Positions 34,199-44,083 of a stretch of DNA of 64,000 nt are shown here, piece after piece; the stretch's first letter is position 1; every line of letters begins with the position of its first letter. The stretch is from Crocodylus rhombifer. Taxonomy: Eukaryota > Chordata > Crocodylia > Crocodylidae. Under the pieces are notes generated by a model that saw nothing but the letters and a program-made list of their open reading frames with translations, was not told where the DNA came from and did not search any database. Location: NCBI GenBank assembly GCA_038503035.1, contig JAVSML010025222.1, forward strand, positions 90,792 through 154,791. The letters run 5' to 3'. The position numbers and the translations under genes were made by a program.

Positions 34199-34462
34199 TC
34201 ACAAATTTCTTCCTCCCCAAGGGGCAACTGTCCTGGGATACAACCTTTCACAGGATATCTGAAATAAAGAGAATTTCTGCTCACTCGCACAGTTGTTTAG
34301 AAGTATTACAAGCATGAAGGATAGATTAGCCACCTCTATCCTGAACTTCATCTCTGTATGCTCTACTAATTTCCTGGCTGTCTGACCAGTGTAACTCCTA
34401 GTAGCTTTTGCAGGGTAAAAAATGTAATTGATTGGCTCACTTGATTCTTTTGGATAATACAC
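34199..34462 (-). pseudogene. Possible GIY-YIG endonuclease fossil (Penelope-like)
   Basis: A minus-strand frame of 87 codons contains NYIFYPAKATRSYTGQTARK (34429-34370). The spacing Y-I-F, eight residues, Y-T-G-x-T-x-x-x-L fits the GIY-x(8-11)-YIG signature of the endonuclease that ends Penelope-like retroelements. A GIY-YIG family membership would explain why it lies 7 kb from clear Penelope pieces at 41.2-42.6 kb. What follows (residues 40-87) does not match the family in any way I can recognise. The second half could be out of frame. Moderate to low confidence. Confidence 0.38.
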
Positions 34463-34917
34463 ATATTTTAATTTTTAAATGATGATACATCCAGTTCTAC
34501 ACTGATGATAAAGGCAGAAAGCAGGGCAGAATTACACCTTGCAGGTATGCATCTTTGAATTAGCTAGCCTTTGAGGAGCTCTGTCCTGCCTTCTGCCTGA
34601 CTTCAGACTACCTCACTCTGCTTGTTGATGATAAAGTGAACCTACATTCACACAGTGATTTTCATTTTACAGGGTGTCAAGGAATCTCACTAAAAGTATA
34701 CTGGATCACATCCGACACAACTGAAATGTAGCCAGAACTGGTGCAGAAAACTTTTGAAAGTAGTTGCTCCCTTAATTTTATTAAATTAAAGGGGCAGTGT
34801 CAATTTGAAAACCTTCCCACTGAAATTTTGTACCAACTATTGTTACAAATAACTCTACAGAAGTATGAAAGTCCTCTGCTCCTGAATTCCTATATTCCAG
34901 ACATACTGGGTGCATCT
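34463..34917. other. Nothing recognised
   Basis: AT-rich. No domain or repeat end. Confidence 0.5.
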
Positions 34918-35084
34918 ACATGAGATGCTACTTCACCATTGCACAGTAGGGTTGGAAATGACTCGTGTGCCCCTGGGACTGTGCAGTACTGGTGGGTGCT
35001 GTGCGGTCATGTAGTATTGCTAAAGGAAGTCCTAAATGACTGTGCAGTACCAACTGCACAGTGGGGCACACGTGTAGATGCACC
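34918..35084. mobile_element. Short foldback MITE (167 bp)
   Basis: It begins GGGTGCATCTACATGAGATG and ends GGCACACGTGTAGATGCACC, inverted repeats of about 20 bp. CATTGCACAGTAGGG on the left pairs with CAACTGCACAGTGGGG on the right. The same GGGTGCATCTACATGAGA start is used by the 2.6-kb element at 14421, so this may be one of its internally deleted derivatives. The flanks share TAC if the end is placed one base out. Confidence 0.75.
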
Positions 35085-35594
35085 TACAATGTCCTGGACA
35101 TACTATACCATGTACTAGAAATGGGGAGACCAAAAAAGGGAATCTGTAACAGTCTATGTTTCTAAGCTGAATTAGGGTTCAGTGGACTGTCCTTCCTCTG
35201 CTGTGTTCTGTGAGACCTCTCAGCTATGAGTGTTTGTGCCAAAAATGCACCAAAGAATAGTTGATAGTATACATTTTCTACCATAGGAGATGAGGGCTAG
35301 GAGGAAGGTGCAATTGCCACTATAGGCAATAGTTCAGACTGCTTCCCTTGGAAAAGGTTCTTAAGTACTCTTTTTCTTTAAAAAAAATTAAAATTGTCTT
35401 AACCTCCTCCCTGCATTCATCTGAATATTTTTTCTTTGCAGTTACTTACTGTTTTCCTATCATAAATAGTCATTAATGTCTCATCCAATGGGGTTTGTTT
35501 TAGATGTGTTCAGCATCTTCAACACTAAAATAACTTAGTCCTTGTTTACAAATATTGTACATGGAAAAAAGTGCAGTTCAGTGGCTAGAACAGA
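35085..35594. other. Nothing recognised
   Basis: AT-rich DNA without a recognisable element. Confidence 0.5.
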
Positions 35595-35765
35595 AAAAGT
35601 GAAGTGCTGCTTCCTGTGCTCTTCTCTTCCAGGCACATCTGCTAAGTTGATGGGCAAATTCTGTGACCCAGTTTTCCCATCTATAAAATGGGCATAGTTA
35701 AATGTGGTAAGTTTTAGGTAAGTAGAGCATCTCTGACATTGTACATGTTTACTTTCAGCTCATTC
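35595..35765 (+). repeat. MIR-type CORE-SINE copy
   Basis: GATGGGCAAATTCTGTGACC followed by CAGTTTTCCCATCTATAAAA and TGGGCATAG is the recognisable core of MIR-like elements (consensus style: tgggcaagtcacttaacc, then cctcagtttcctcatctgtaaaatggg). It is old and diverged, as expected for a repeat predating amniote radiation. Confidence 0.6.
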
Positions 35766-36767
35766 ATATGTCTTTGCAGGAAGTGGGCTAATTAATGTGC
35801 CTTGTTTTGAGTTTAGATGACAGAAATTATGGAAAAATAAAAGTAATAAGGATAATGTTACTCCAGCTGGGGATATGACTGTGTTTCTTGTTTATTTTCT
35901 ATGTTTAAGGAAATAAGATCCCTTACTACATCAATTTATTTATTATTTTTTTAAGCCATCGCACTTCAAAAGGTGCTCGGAAACAGTTTTAGACAGAAAG
36001 ACAGGAATATTGGGTCAAACAAAGCCTTAGTCCAACCCAAATGAACTCAAATTCACTTCTAATCAACAATATTCTTTCCAGTTGTGTTTAAATTCAGGTC
36101 TAGCATAAACATTACAATAGTAGCTGTTTGAAGATGATGAAAATGGAGTTTAAAAACATGTGGATCATATTGAAAAGTTGCACTGATTGTGACTTGGAAA
36201 CACCCAAATTTAACTCAGCAAATTATTCTGCAATTTCCTGTTATCCATTCATGTCTACAATCTGCACCATTTTATATGGCAGAGGAGAAGTAAAATGTAC
36301 TCTTTAGATACACAATAAAACTTTGCCTCACACAAGATGTTTGATGAAAATGACTTATTACGCTCATCAGATTTAGATGGAAAGAATAGCTAACAGCTAA
36401 GCACCTCTCTTTGAGTGTTAAATAACTCCAAGCTTGTGGAATATGTTGGCCTTTAATCAGACATGAAAAAAATCACATGCCACAAAGCTACTTCTCGAAG
36501 GTTTGAGGCAGTGAGGCAAAAGAGGCTGCAACTGAGTGAGGAGAAGGAAGATGGCATTTTATTGACTATTACTACATTAATCCCTAATCAGAAACAGAGA
36601 TTTAGAACCAGATTTTAATCTACTGCTGAAGTATTTCATGTAGGGGTTTCAGCACCTACAGTTTTGGTGCCTTGCCCAAGCAAGGCGATTCAAGTCAGCA
36701 GGGTTAGTTGTGTAGGCTTCCTATATTGTGAATGAGGAGGCCTACGTGTCTCCAAAGGATGATCCAG
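35766..36767. other. Nothing recognised
   Basis: AT-rich DNA, short frames only. Confidence 0.5.
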
Positions 36768-36966
36768 ATGGCATAGCTGTTCAGTACGGTTGTGTTTGCA
36801 GATAGCCAGTTTGGAGTACCGGGCCCTGGTTTTTAGTCCCTGCTGTCAGGATTTTTTTTGTTTTACCCAATGTTGGTTTAATGTAAAATGCATAAACAGT
36901 CCAAGAAGCAGGGACCAGAATTCACGGCTCCGTGGTTTCAGTTGAATGTCCTGGCCACTATGTCAG
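36768..36966. repeat. Palindromic tRNA-like element
   Basis: The plus arm has an A-box-like TGGCATAGCTGTTCAGTACG (about 36769) and a B-box-like CCCTGGTTTTTAGTCCCTG (36833-36843 region). The minus arm has inverted B box AGCAGGGACCAGAATTC (36907-36923) and inverted A box GAATGTCCTGGCCACTATG (about 36944). The AGTCCCTGCT/AGCAGGGACC step shows the two arms are reverse complements, separated by about 60 bases of T-rich loop. Confidence 0.5.
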
Positions 36967-37087
36967 AAAGCCACTCTCCCTTATCCTTGTCTTCCTTCTG
37001 GACTCAATATATTTTGCCTACCTTGCCATGTCATGAACCCGCTTCTACAGGAGGGTAGACCTTGCTGGTAAATGTATTCTTGTGGAA

Positions 37088-37172
37088 AAAGGTGAATTTG
37101 AATCCCTTGAGGCTGAGGGACTAAAACCCAGATCTCTCACTTCCTAGGTGACCACCCTAAACACTAAGTTGT
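37088..37172. repeat. Palindromic tRNA-like element (second, partly truncated)
   Basis: B box GGTGAATTTGAATCCCTTG (37091-37109) is followed by inverted B box GGGACTAAAACCCAGATCT (37117-37135) and inverted A box GGTGACCACCCTAAACACTA (37147-37166). The plus-strand A box is missing. Only 300 bases separate it from the copy at 36768. Confidence 0.55.
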
Positions 37173-37403
37173 TATATAAGTGGTGAGGTTCTCCTCATCA
37201 TTCAGTTTAAAAAAATGTGGGACCTACTCATTTCTTTCGAAGAATACCTATAGGCATTTAGCTTCAAAGGTGGGTGTCTTCTTGAGCCAGACAAGAGGGA
37301 GGTGCCTGCCTGAATCAGATGTCTAAGCTCCGGAGACAAGTAGGGGTTCAGAAACACCCTTCTGCTCAGCACTTTCTGTTGGCTGGCTCTAGGGGCTTCC
37401 TGC

Positions 37404-37500
37404 TCATAGAAAATAGGGCTGGAAGGACCTCAGAGATCATCTAGTCCAGCCCCTTGTTCAAGGCAGTTTCCTGCCCATCATGTAGATTTTTTTCAGTTGC
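37404..37500 (-). mobile_element. CR1 3'-end fragment
   Basis: CATAGAAAATAGGGCTGGAA and GGACCTCAGAGATCATCTAG then TCCAGCCCCTTG match the CR1 3' end at 25595-25650 in the same orientation, with about 15 percent difference. It is older and from another subfamily than the 25.6-kb copy. Severe 5' truncation leaves no coding sequence. Confidence 0.85.
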
Positions 37501-38370
37501 CCCTCTGATTGTGTATTTTCCTCCATGTCTCATGTAAGGTTAACTCTTAGCTTTGAACAGCTACAGTTTAGGGTCGCAACCTAAAGGGTAGGTGCCTAAA
37601 TCTTTGATTGGATCTGACCATTCTCATTCAGTATTCTCAAACCAGCTTTCCACTGCATAAGTCCCCTGAGAGACCCAACCCAGTAGGCCTACTCAGAGCA
37701 CACATATTGTATACTGATATGGTTGTTTCACACAAAGCATAGTGTGAAATAACTTCCACTAAAAACTTCCACTTCATTAAAGAAACTCAACCAGCAGAAG
37801 AGGCGATGGTTTCTCCTTTTGTTTAATAGCTCAATAACAGAACAATGACCCAGAAGTGGTGGGCCTTCCTCTTCCTCTGGAGTTTATAACCCAAATCGCC
37901 CATGTTCCAGGGCAAGGCCCAAAGCCATCCGAAAATAGATCAGTGGGAAGGCATGATGAGAAGCAAGTTGCGTCAAATTCCTTTCTGCAGAAAACAGAGT
38001 TTGGTAGTTTCTGAGTGGAGTGTCCTATCCGTGAAATGTCTGCTTGATGTTACATGTGATTAGTATGAACACAATGAATGTCTTTCATCAGTTGCCCATC
38101 AGTTCTTAGAAGGGTGGCTCTCCACAGTGTTCACAACCAGTTTGCCTGTCTCAATTACTAATGGTCATGAGCAGATCTAGGATTATGAAAAGGATGTGGT
38201 GTGCTGTATTGTCACATAGTGTGGTGTATCATCACATGTAACACAATACATATTTTTCTCCAGTTAAAAATAAGCTAGAAGCTTTATTACATTGTAGGGG
38301 TCTAGTGCTATGTTATTCAGTTTAAGATCAATGCAAAAAAAAAATAGAACTTGATTGCTTTGTGCATTCG
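37501..38370. other. Nothing recognised
   Basis: AT-rich DNA. No domain or repeat end seen. Confidence 0.5.
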
Positions 38371-38412
38371 CTTACTATATAATATATAGTGCTATGCTAT
38401 ATATTATATCAC
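38371..38412. repeat. AT-rich hairpin
   Basis: ACTATATAATATATAG is followed seven bases later by CTATATATTATATCAC, a stem of about 13 perfect base pairs that could extrude as a cruciform. Confidence 0.7.
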
Positions 38413-38807
38413 TTAGTATATATCATACAGTATGTATAAAAAACAGACTAATGAAAAAATACAAGCTCGTTTCATTAGTCCTGTCATCATTAGAATTAAA
38501 TGTACATCTCTTTTTAAGATTCATAAAACAGCATCTAGCCTTCTTGAGCATCCTGGAAGTGAATCCAATCTTTCACTGAAAGTTATTTCCAAACCTGAGT
38601 TATTTTTCACCTGAGTTAATCATGTTAGCCAGAGTTAAAAACAGTTAGCAGGGCTGTGAAATAGGATCTACATGACCAGGAGCAGCTAACAGACAACAGA
38701 ATTGCAGAAGAGAGGAAAAACTTGATTGGTGGAACATTCAATCCATTAAAAAAGAGAAAGGATAGTTATCACCTGTGGAATGGAGAATTCAGAGGCAATG
38801 TATAGGC

Positions 38808-39155
38808 ATTACGCAGGGGTGCACGTGCACCCCGTGACAGCCAGTGTTTCCTGCCTAGGCAATGGGTAGGGGGGGCAGGCAAGAGTGCTGGTGCCCCACC
38901 TGAGTGCACTGGCCAGGGAATGGGGGTGCCAGGAAAAGCAATCCCTGCAGTCCCCCCACAGCTCATCATGCTGACTGGGGAGGGGCAGTTCCCACACCAC
39001 CAATTGCGCCAACCCAGACGTGCCAGCAGAGCACTGCTGGCACTTCCGGGTTGGTGTGATCAGCGGCAGGGGAACCCCCACCCCAGTTGCTGAATGGCTG
39101 CTGCGGGGCAAGTACCCCCCCACCTCGGGAGGCACCAGTCACCCATGCAGAAGTA
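38808..39155. mobile_element. GC-rich nonautonomous element with GGGGTGCACGTGCACCCC palindrome
   Basis: It begins ATAGGCATTACGCAGGGG, with a perfect 18-bp palindrome GGGGTGCACGTGCACCCC at about 38817, and ends near CTCGGGAGGCACCAGTCACC then CATGCAG. The interior holds a second strong hairpin, TGCCAGCAG-AGCA-CTGCTGGCA (about 39017-39038), extended by CCAACCC and GGGTTGG. A related sequence at 41806-42118 starts ATAGGCAACTCATGGGGGGG and ends CTCAGGAGCCACTAC. I infer one dispersed family, superfamily unknown. Confidence 0.55.
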
Positions 39156-40156
39156 ATTAGGTAGATTAGAATGAGCTGTAAAATCAGTCAATGCCTTCAC
39201 TGCTGGCTGAATAGAAATGTTGCTGCCACTGCCAGGCAGTAGCTTTTAAAATGTGGGTGGAGCAGGAATTGAAGGGGAGATGGGTTCCAATTATAACACT
39301 GCACCCCGCTATAGATCCACTCCTGCTAATATTGGCTATTTGACCTGTAAATTAGCAGTTTTGCATGTAATAAAATGCATGCCTATGCCCATCTATTTGC
39401 CTAGTGGTTGTGTATACTGGTTATATTATACTAGTCTGGTAATTACAAAGACAATTTAAACTAAGAATAAATAATTTGTGCCCACATGAAGGCTTCTTCA
39501 CACTATTGCCACATTTCATTACTTTGGCACTGCAAGGGAACATTAAAGTGGGCATAAATTACATTTAAATTCCCTTGAAGAGTGTTGTTATGTGACAATA
39601 GTGAAAATGAGAATTTGAATCAGGGTCTTCAATACAACAGGAGAACCATTAAATAACTTCAATGACTTGATCTTTAATTTTTTTTAAGTAGTCCTCCTTT
39701 GTGATGGACTCAGGACATCCCTTTTGGGTTGAACTCTGCCACTTTTGGGAGATTCCTTTGGGCCAATTTGGAAGTGGGAAATACAGGTAAGATCCAGAAA
39801 GGCAGTTTGGACACCTAAAATATGACTTAGAAGGATTTTAGGGACCTACGTTCAAAAAACAATCCAGAAGCCTCCACTCAATTGGGCTCAAAACTCATGA
39901 AGTACTTCTGAGGACTGCAAAGTTCACAAGGCATCTTGGACTTTCACCCATGCATGAGCTGCTGGGTGCCTAGCTCCCACCTGTGATTCAGTGCAATCTA
40001 GATAGAAGTCAGGCTGACACTTAAATCCCCTAAGAGGCCCCATCTGGAAAGCATGCTCTGAACCTACCTTCCAGCCCCCATCCCTCCACCCTATGCCCAG
40101 TTGCCATAGATGCATTCATTCAAAGGCAATGGATTTTCTGCCCAATCTTTTCTATT
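39156..40156. other. No gene recognised; one ancient repeat fragment
   Basis: At 39805-39905, GTTTGGACACCTAAAATATG and AGGGACCTACGTTCAAAAA resemble the ancient TTAGGCACCTAAAT-type repeat at 3420-3655. Nothing coding. Confidence 0.45.
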
Positions 40157-40253
40157 TCCCTTGTGGTTAGATCGCCCATCTAGGAAGTGTGTGATCTGAG
40201 GGGGATTGAGCCCATATATCCCATTCTTAAGAAAGTGCTCTAGATGCCAGGAT
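40157..40253. repeat. Palindromic tRNA-like element (decayed)
   Basis: The plus A-box-like part is CCCTTGTGGTTAGATCGCCC (about 40158). The minus arm has inverted B box GGGGGATTGAGCCCATAT (40200-40217) and inverted A box GAAAGTGCTCTAGATGCCAG (about 40231). The plus-strand B box is eroded. Confidence 0.45.
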
Positions 40254-40357
40254 ATGGAACTGACTGGGGAAGCACTCACTATCCTCCACCCCTCTTGCTG
40301 AACTAGCCCTCTGTGCACCCAACCACAACTCCCTTCTCCCAACATTACTTATGGCTT

Positions 40358-40467
40358 TTCTGTAGTCCAGTGACTATCTAATGTAAAACATGCAAAGGGT
40401 TTAGGAAGCAGGTTCCAGAACCCAGATGCCCTCTCTCCCTGCAAAATACACTAATCATTAGCATAGA
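40358..40467. repeat. Palindromic tRNA-like element (decayed)
   Basis: The inverted B box CAGGTTCCAGAACCCAGATG (40409-40428) and inverted A box AATACACTAATCATTAGCAT (about 40445) are clear. The plus arm (GTAGTCCAGTGACTATC at about 40362) is eroded. A further similar unit, with GCCTCAGTGGTCTAGCTTTA at about 40527 and GGGACTGAAATCTCTC at about 40581, follows and may be a third copy. Confidence 0.45.
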
Positions 40468-40701
40468 GAGTTGGGCTCTCGTTTTCTCTATTTCTGGCCC
40501 CATGACTTTTGTATTCTTGGCTGCCTGCCTCAGTGGTCTAGCTTTAACAGAAGGAGTGAAGGTCATTCTTCTTGGATATGTGGGACTGAAATCTCTCACG
40601 GTCAGGAGAGGGTCCTGGCTGTTATATAAAAGGTGGCTCCCGTTCTCCTCCTGCTCCCCTGGCTTAGAGAGACCACTGCTCAGAAAAATAAGTTGTGAAA
40701 T

Positions 40702-41162
40702 GGATCTCAAATGCATGAAGCTCCAAAGAGGAGAGAGAATTTGGACACACTTAGTCTATCTTATTGGCTAGCTCTAGGCAGCTCCAGGCCCAGTGTATGG
40801 GTTTTTGTGTATTGTCCCTCAGAAGCATCTAACTCTCTTCACCGAGTGAATAGGAAACCTAACTCCCTTTACAAGGAAGTGTTTTATGTGGTAGAAGGCT
40901 GCAAGGAGTGTATTCTTGCACTCAGGTTCCTTTAATTAGCCTGATGGAATTGAGCACCCCCTAAATTAAGGTATGGGAACAACTTAGTTGGAGTCTCCTA
41001 AGATGCTTCTCTCAATCTCTGTCTAAATCCCTTTTGGTGCATAAAATTGTCATGTTTCTCTTCTGTCTTTGTCTGATTTCTCCATCCTTCCTTTTAACTT
41101 TTAAACTCTCTGGATAAATATTGAACATTCATCTGCATTTTATAGTGCCCTAATCATTAATA
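40702..41162. other. Nothing recognised
   Basis: Short frames only, no domain. Confidence 0.5.
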
Positions 41163-41229
41163 CTAGATTATATTATTATTACTATTATTGCTGTTGTTGT
41201 TGCTGCTGCTGTTTTTGCTGTTGTTGATG
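41163..41229 (+). repeat. Imperfect trinucleotide microsatellite
   Basis: TTATTATTACTATTATTGC followed by TGTTGTTGTTGCTGCTGCTG, that is (ATT)n passing into (GTT)n and (GCT)n. Confidence 0.9.
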
Positions 41230-41235
41230 TGCACT

Positions 41236-41800
41236 TTATAGAGTAACTAAATAAGATGTATATAGAACATAGGCTTTTATGAACCTGAGCTCACTTCATC
41301 AGATGCTGTGAAAGGACAAGTATAGAGCAGCGTATGAAGTGGAATGAGTGATTTGAACGCAGAAGGTGGGAACAGGAAAGGGGAAGGGGGGAAAGAAAGC
41401 AGCAAACAAGTAAAGAACCCGTAGGAACAAAGGGGTTATAAAAACTAATCCCGGTAATGGGATAAGAATCTGTAGTCTCTGTTTAAACCATATTTAACAC
41501 AATTCAGTCTGTGGATGATTTCTTGTTCCACCGAGATGAATTAGTCTGTTGCTTGAGAGATGCCATCATCCTTTTCCAGACCTGTCTTTCCTTAAAAGGT
41601 ATCTCTCAAGCAACCGGCTAACTCCACGCTCACTGAGGCACCAGGCCTTACAGTGGATCCAAATGTTTGCTGTGCTCCCACATCATCACTGGCCTGAATT
41701 CCAGCACTTTCTTCCAAGGTTCATTCAGCTACAATTGTACCAATATCATACACACTATCATCTGCTTACAGTGTCTCTTTGCTGCCTACATTGAATAGTT
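41236..41800 (-). mobile_element. Penelope-like retroelement 3' end, minus-strand copy
   Basis: Read on the minus strand, this piece encodes VKYGLNRDYRFLSHYRD-like residues (the GLN...FLSHY part at 41489-41454). It then has a pyrimidine-rich stretch and a terminal block containing CTGATGAAGTGAGCTCAGG and CTCTATAAAGTGCAC. The GLNxDxxFLxHY box at the extreme C-terminus, after the GIY-YIG endonuclease, is a Penelope hallmark. The terminal block resembles the Penelope terminal repeats widespread in reptiles. The copy is aligned with the plus-strand copy at 42119-42625 over about 350 bases, so the two are inverted with their tails outward. Dead. Confidence 0.65.
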
Positions 41801-41805
41801 GGGGT

Positions 41806-42118
41806 CATAGGCAACTCATGGGGGGGGCATGTGCCCCCCTGATATTGGCCACTGCCGCTGCTGCGGGCGGTTGCTGCTCACCACCTGCCCCCCTGTCACT
41901 GCTGCTGCTGGTGTCTGCGGGTGGTCACCACTCACTGCCGACTCCCCCCACCACTGCTGCGTGCATCTGTGGGCAGTCCCCACTTGCTGCTCACCACCCT
42001 CCTGTTCCCTTACTGCCAACATGGCTGCCAGTGTCTGCGGGCAGACCCCGTTTGGTGCTCACCACCGATGCTGCCGCCTACAAAAAGCGCCCCCCACAGT
42101 CTCAGGAGCCACTACTTA
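41806..42118. mobile_element. GC-rich element with internal tandem units, inserted between two Penelope ends
   Basis: It starts ATAGGCAACTCATGGGGGGG with the palindromic GGGGGGCATGTGCCCCCC and ends near CTCAGGAGCCACTACTTATT. It resembles the element at 38808-39155 at both ends. The interior has about four units of some 50-60 bp with TGCTGC-GTCTGCGGG-CACCACT words. Long open frames here are due to low AT content. Confidence 0.5.
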
Positions 42119-42625
42119 TTCATGGATGGGCAATGTCTATATGTACAAATGAATGAATACCAGTCTGACATCAGCTGCAGAAAGACACAAAAGCTAGTGG
42201 AAGAACACTTCAGCCTCCCTGGACAGCCCATTTCTGACATCCGGATTGCTGTTCTTAGGCAGCAAAATTTTAGAAACCAGTTTGAACAGGAAAGCCACTG
42301 ACTGGTTTGAGTTAAGTATGGTTTAAATAGAGTTTACGGAGTCTGATACTACTACCTGGATTAGCTTTTGTGACTCCTTCATTCCCCCGAGTTCTTTGTT
42401 TGCTACACTTCTCCCTTCTTTCTTCTTCTTCTTCCTCTCATCCCACATTTTGGATTCAGTTCACTCACTCCACTTTATACATTGCTCTGCACTTGTCCTT
42501 TCACAGCATCTGCTGAAGTGAGCTCTAGCCCACAAAAGTATGTAGTCTATACATTTAGTTCATCTATAAGGTGCACATCTAATCTGAGTTTTGACTGACT
42601 TCAAAATAACATGGCTACCTACCTT
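42119..42625 (+). mobile_element. Penelope-like retroelement 3' end, plus-strand copy
   Basis: It contains the tail of a GIY-YIG-type ORF (42182-42355), TTCTTCTTCTTCTTCCTCTC pyrimidine DNA, then CATCTGCTGAAGTGAGCTC, TAGCCCACAAAAGTATGTAG, TTAGTTCATCTATAAGGTGC and ACATGGCTACCTACC. The same motifs in the same order occur inverted at 41236-41350. This is the terminal repeat style of Penelope-like elements of reptiles. Confidence 0.65.
42182..42355 (+). pseudogene. C-terminus of a Penelope-like reverse transcriptase/GIY-YIG protein
   Basis: The plus-strand frame reads EEHFSLPGQPISDIRIAVL and NFRNQFEQESH (42182-42298). In-frame remnants follow as VKYGLNR (about 42311-42331), with one stop and a degraded FLSHY box. 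H-F-x-x-P-G-H(Q)-x-x-x-D, then V-L, then the E-x-E segment and GLN box, is the order seen after the GIY-YIG catalytic core in Penelope-like elements. The GIY and YIG motifs themselves are not present here. The upstream part has been replaced by the insertion at 41806-42118 and the opposite copy. Confidence 0.6.
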
Positions 42626-43657
42626 TCTGTTATTGATATGTCATCAGCACTTGACACCTGAGTCCAGGGCAAATGTTAATCATTATGTAGTTTTATTAGT
42701 AGCTAATTAAAATAGACCCAAAGAAGTTGTGCTTTATTTGTACACAAAATTTCATTCTTTTGGACCTAGCTATACCTCTGGTCACATCCATACAATTTGT
42801 TCTTCCTTGGAGTGTTGGATCTGCTTGGTCCCTTTAGGCCAGTTAAGTACCCATATCACCTTCTCAGACAAGCATATGAAGAAACTACATTTCTGTGCTG
42901 CAATCAAGAAAAGTCATAATTTCTGCTGCTTATTTCAGATCTTCCCCATGGATTTTCTGGGAGAGTTTTGCTCTGAAAATTATAATTTTAACCTATTTAC
43001 GCAGAGAATATTATCCTGTAAAAGACAATATTATGAAATCATCTATAGTTCTGACTACAATAGTGAAACAGTGATCTAATTACACTACTGAATTTCATCA
43101 GAGGAGAGCAGGTCTGGTAGTAACAATGCACCATGATACACCAGGATGGAGTGATAGGGCTGGCTGCCAGCCTCACCCCCTTCCCCCATGGAGAGCCCCA
43201 CTCCAGGGACTGCTCCCTAGAGCAACATGCCCGGGAATCCCATTGGGGTGGGGGGCTGGATGGCAGCCATGAAGGAATGCTCCACACCACATATTGATTG
43301 TGGGATGCCGGGGGTGGGGGGTCCTGGAACAAGAGATATAGCATGTAGGAACTACTGACCCATGGTCCAAGGAGCCTGGAAGGTATACGGCAGGACCCAT
43401 GCTGGGGCCAGGAGGAGGAGAGGGGACCAGGTTGCCTGAGACTTGATGCTTGATCCAGCATTTACTCAGCTAACCTTCCAGGGCCAACTCGCTATGCTTG
43501 GCTGGTGGTGATTGCTGGCATAGGTGCAGGGCCCCAAAGAGAATTGGGGGTGGGATGAGCATCCCACCAGCCCACTGGACCAGGGCACTGCAGCCCCAGA
43601 TCCCATTTCAGGGAAGCAAAGCAGCCTCTGTGAGGATAGGCAGACCCCTGGGATAGG
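42626..43657. other. No gene recognised; GC-rich part at 43.1-43.66 kb
   Basis: AT-rich at first, then GC-rich with G runs (GGGTGGGGGGTCCTGG near 43312). The GC-rich part may be flanking or internal sequence of the Harbinger-type element at 44.3 kb. Its frames show no domain. Confidence 0.35.
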
Positions 43658-43993
43658 GTCCAAGTTCTGGAGTGGGCAATGTTCCACAGTTTTGCTTTAT
43701 TATTCACATGAAAAGGCTGGCAGCTGTAACATTTAATTAAAGGGAGGGGCGGCAGTTTCACAAGCGGCATTCCCCCAACTGCCTCAAGATTTTGTGTTTG
43801 TTAAGTGGAGTCCCAGTAGCTGCATAGGCCCTTCTGCCCCTCCACATCATAACGTGCCCAGTGCAGCCAGAGTCTTTCCCCATTCTCTCCATGTTAACTG
43901 AGAAGATGTTTCCAAGTCCCAGAGTAGACAATATTGCAGTTTTTGTTTAATAAACATACCTAAAGCTTGGCAGCTTCAACATTTGATTAAAAT
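43658..43993. repeat. Direct duplication of an 80-bp segment, 250 bp apart
   Basis: GTTTTGCTTTATTATTCACA...GGCTGGCAGCTGTAACATTT (43658-43743) and TTTTTGTTTAATAAACATAC...GCTTGGCAGCTTCAACATTT (43911-43993) share order and most bases. Both lie just beyond the C-terminal end of the transposase fossil on the minus strand. There they could be its 3' UTR, with AATAAA-like signals. Confidence 0.6.
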
Positions 43994-44083
43994 GAAATCC
44001 ATCCCTTCCTTGCACTACATTGTCCCACACCCTAGTGGGTGCCCCTGGGGGATTTTGGAGGGAGAGGGGAAGGGGGTCAGTGC

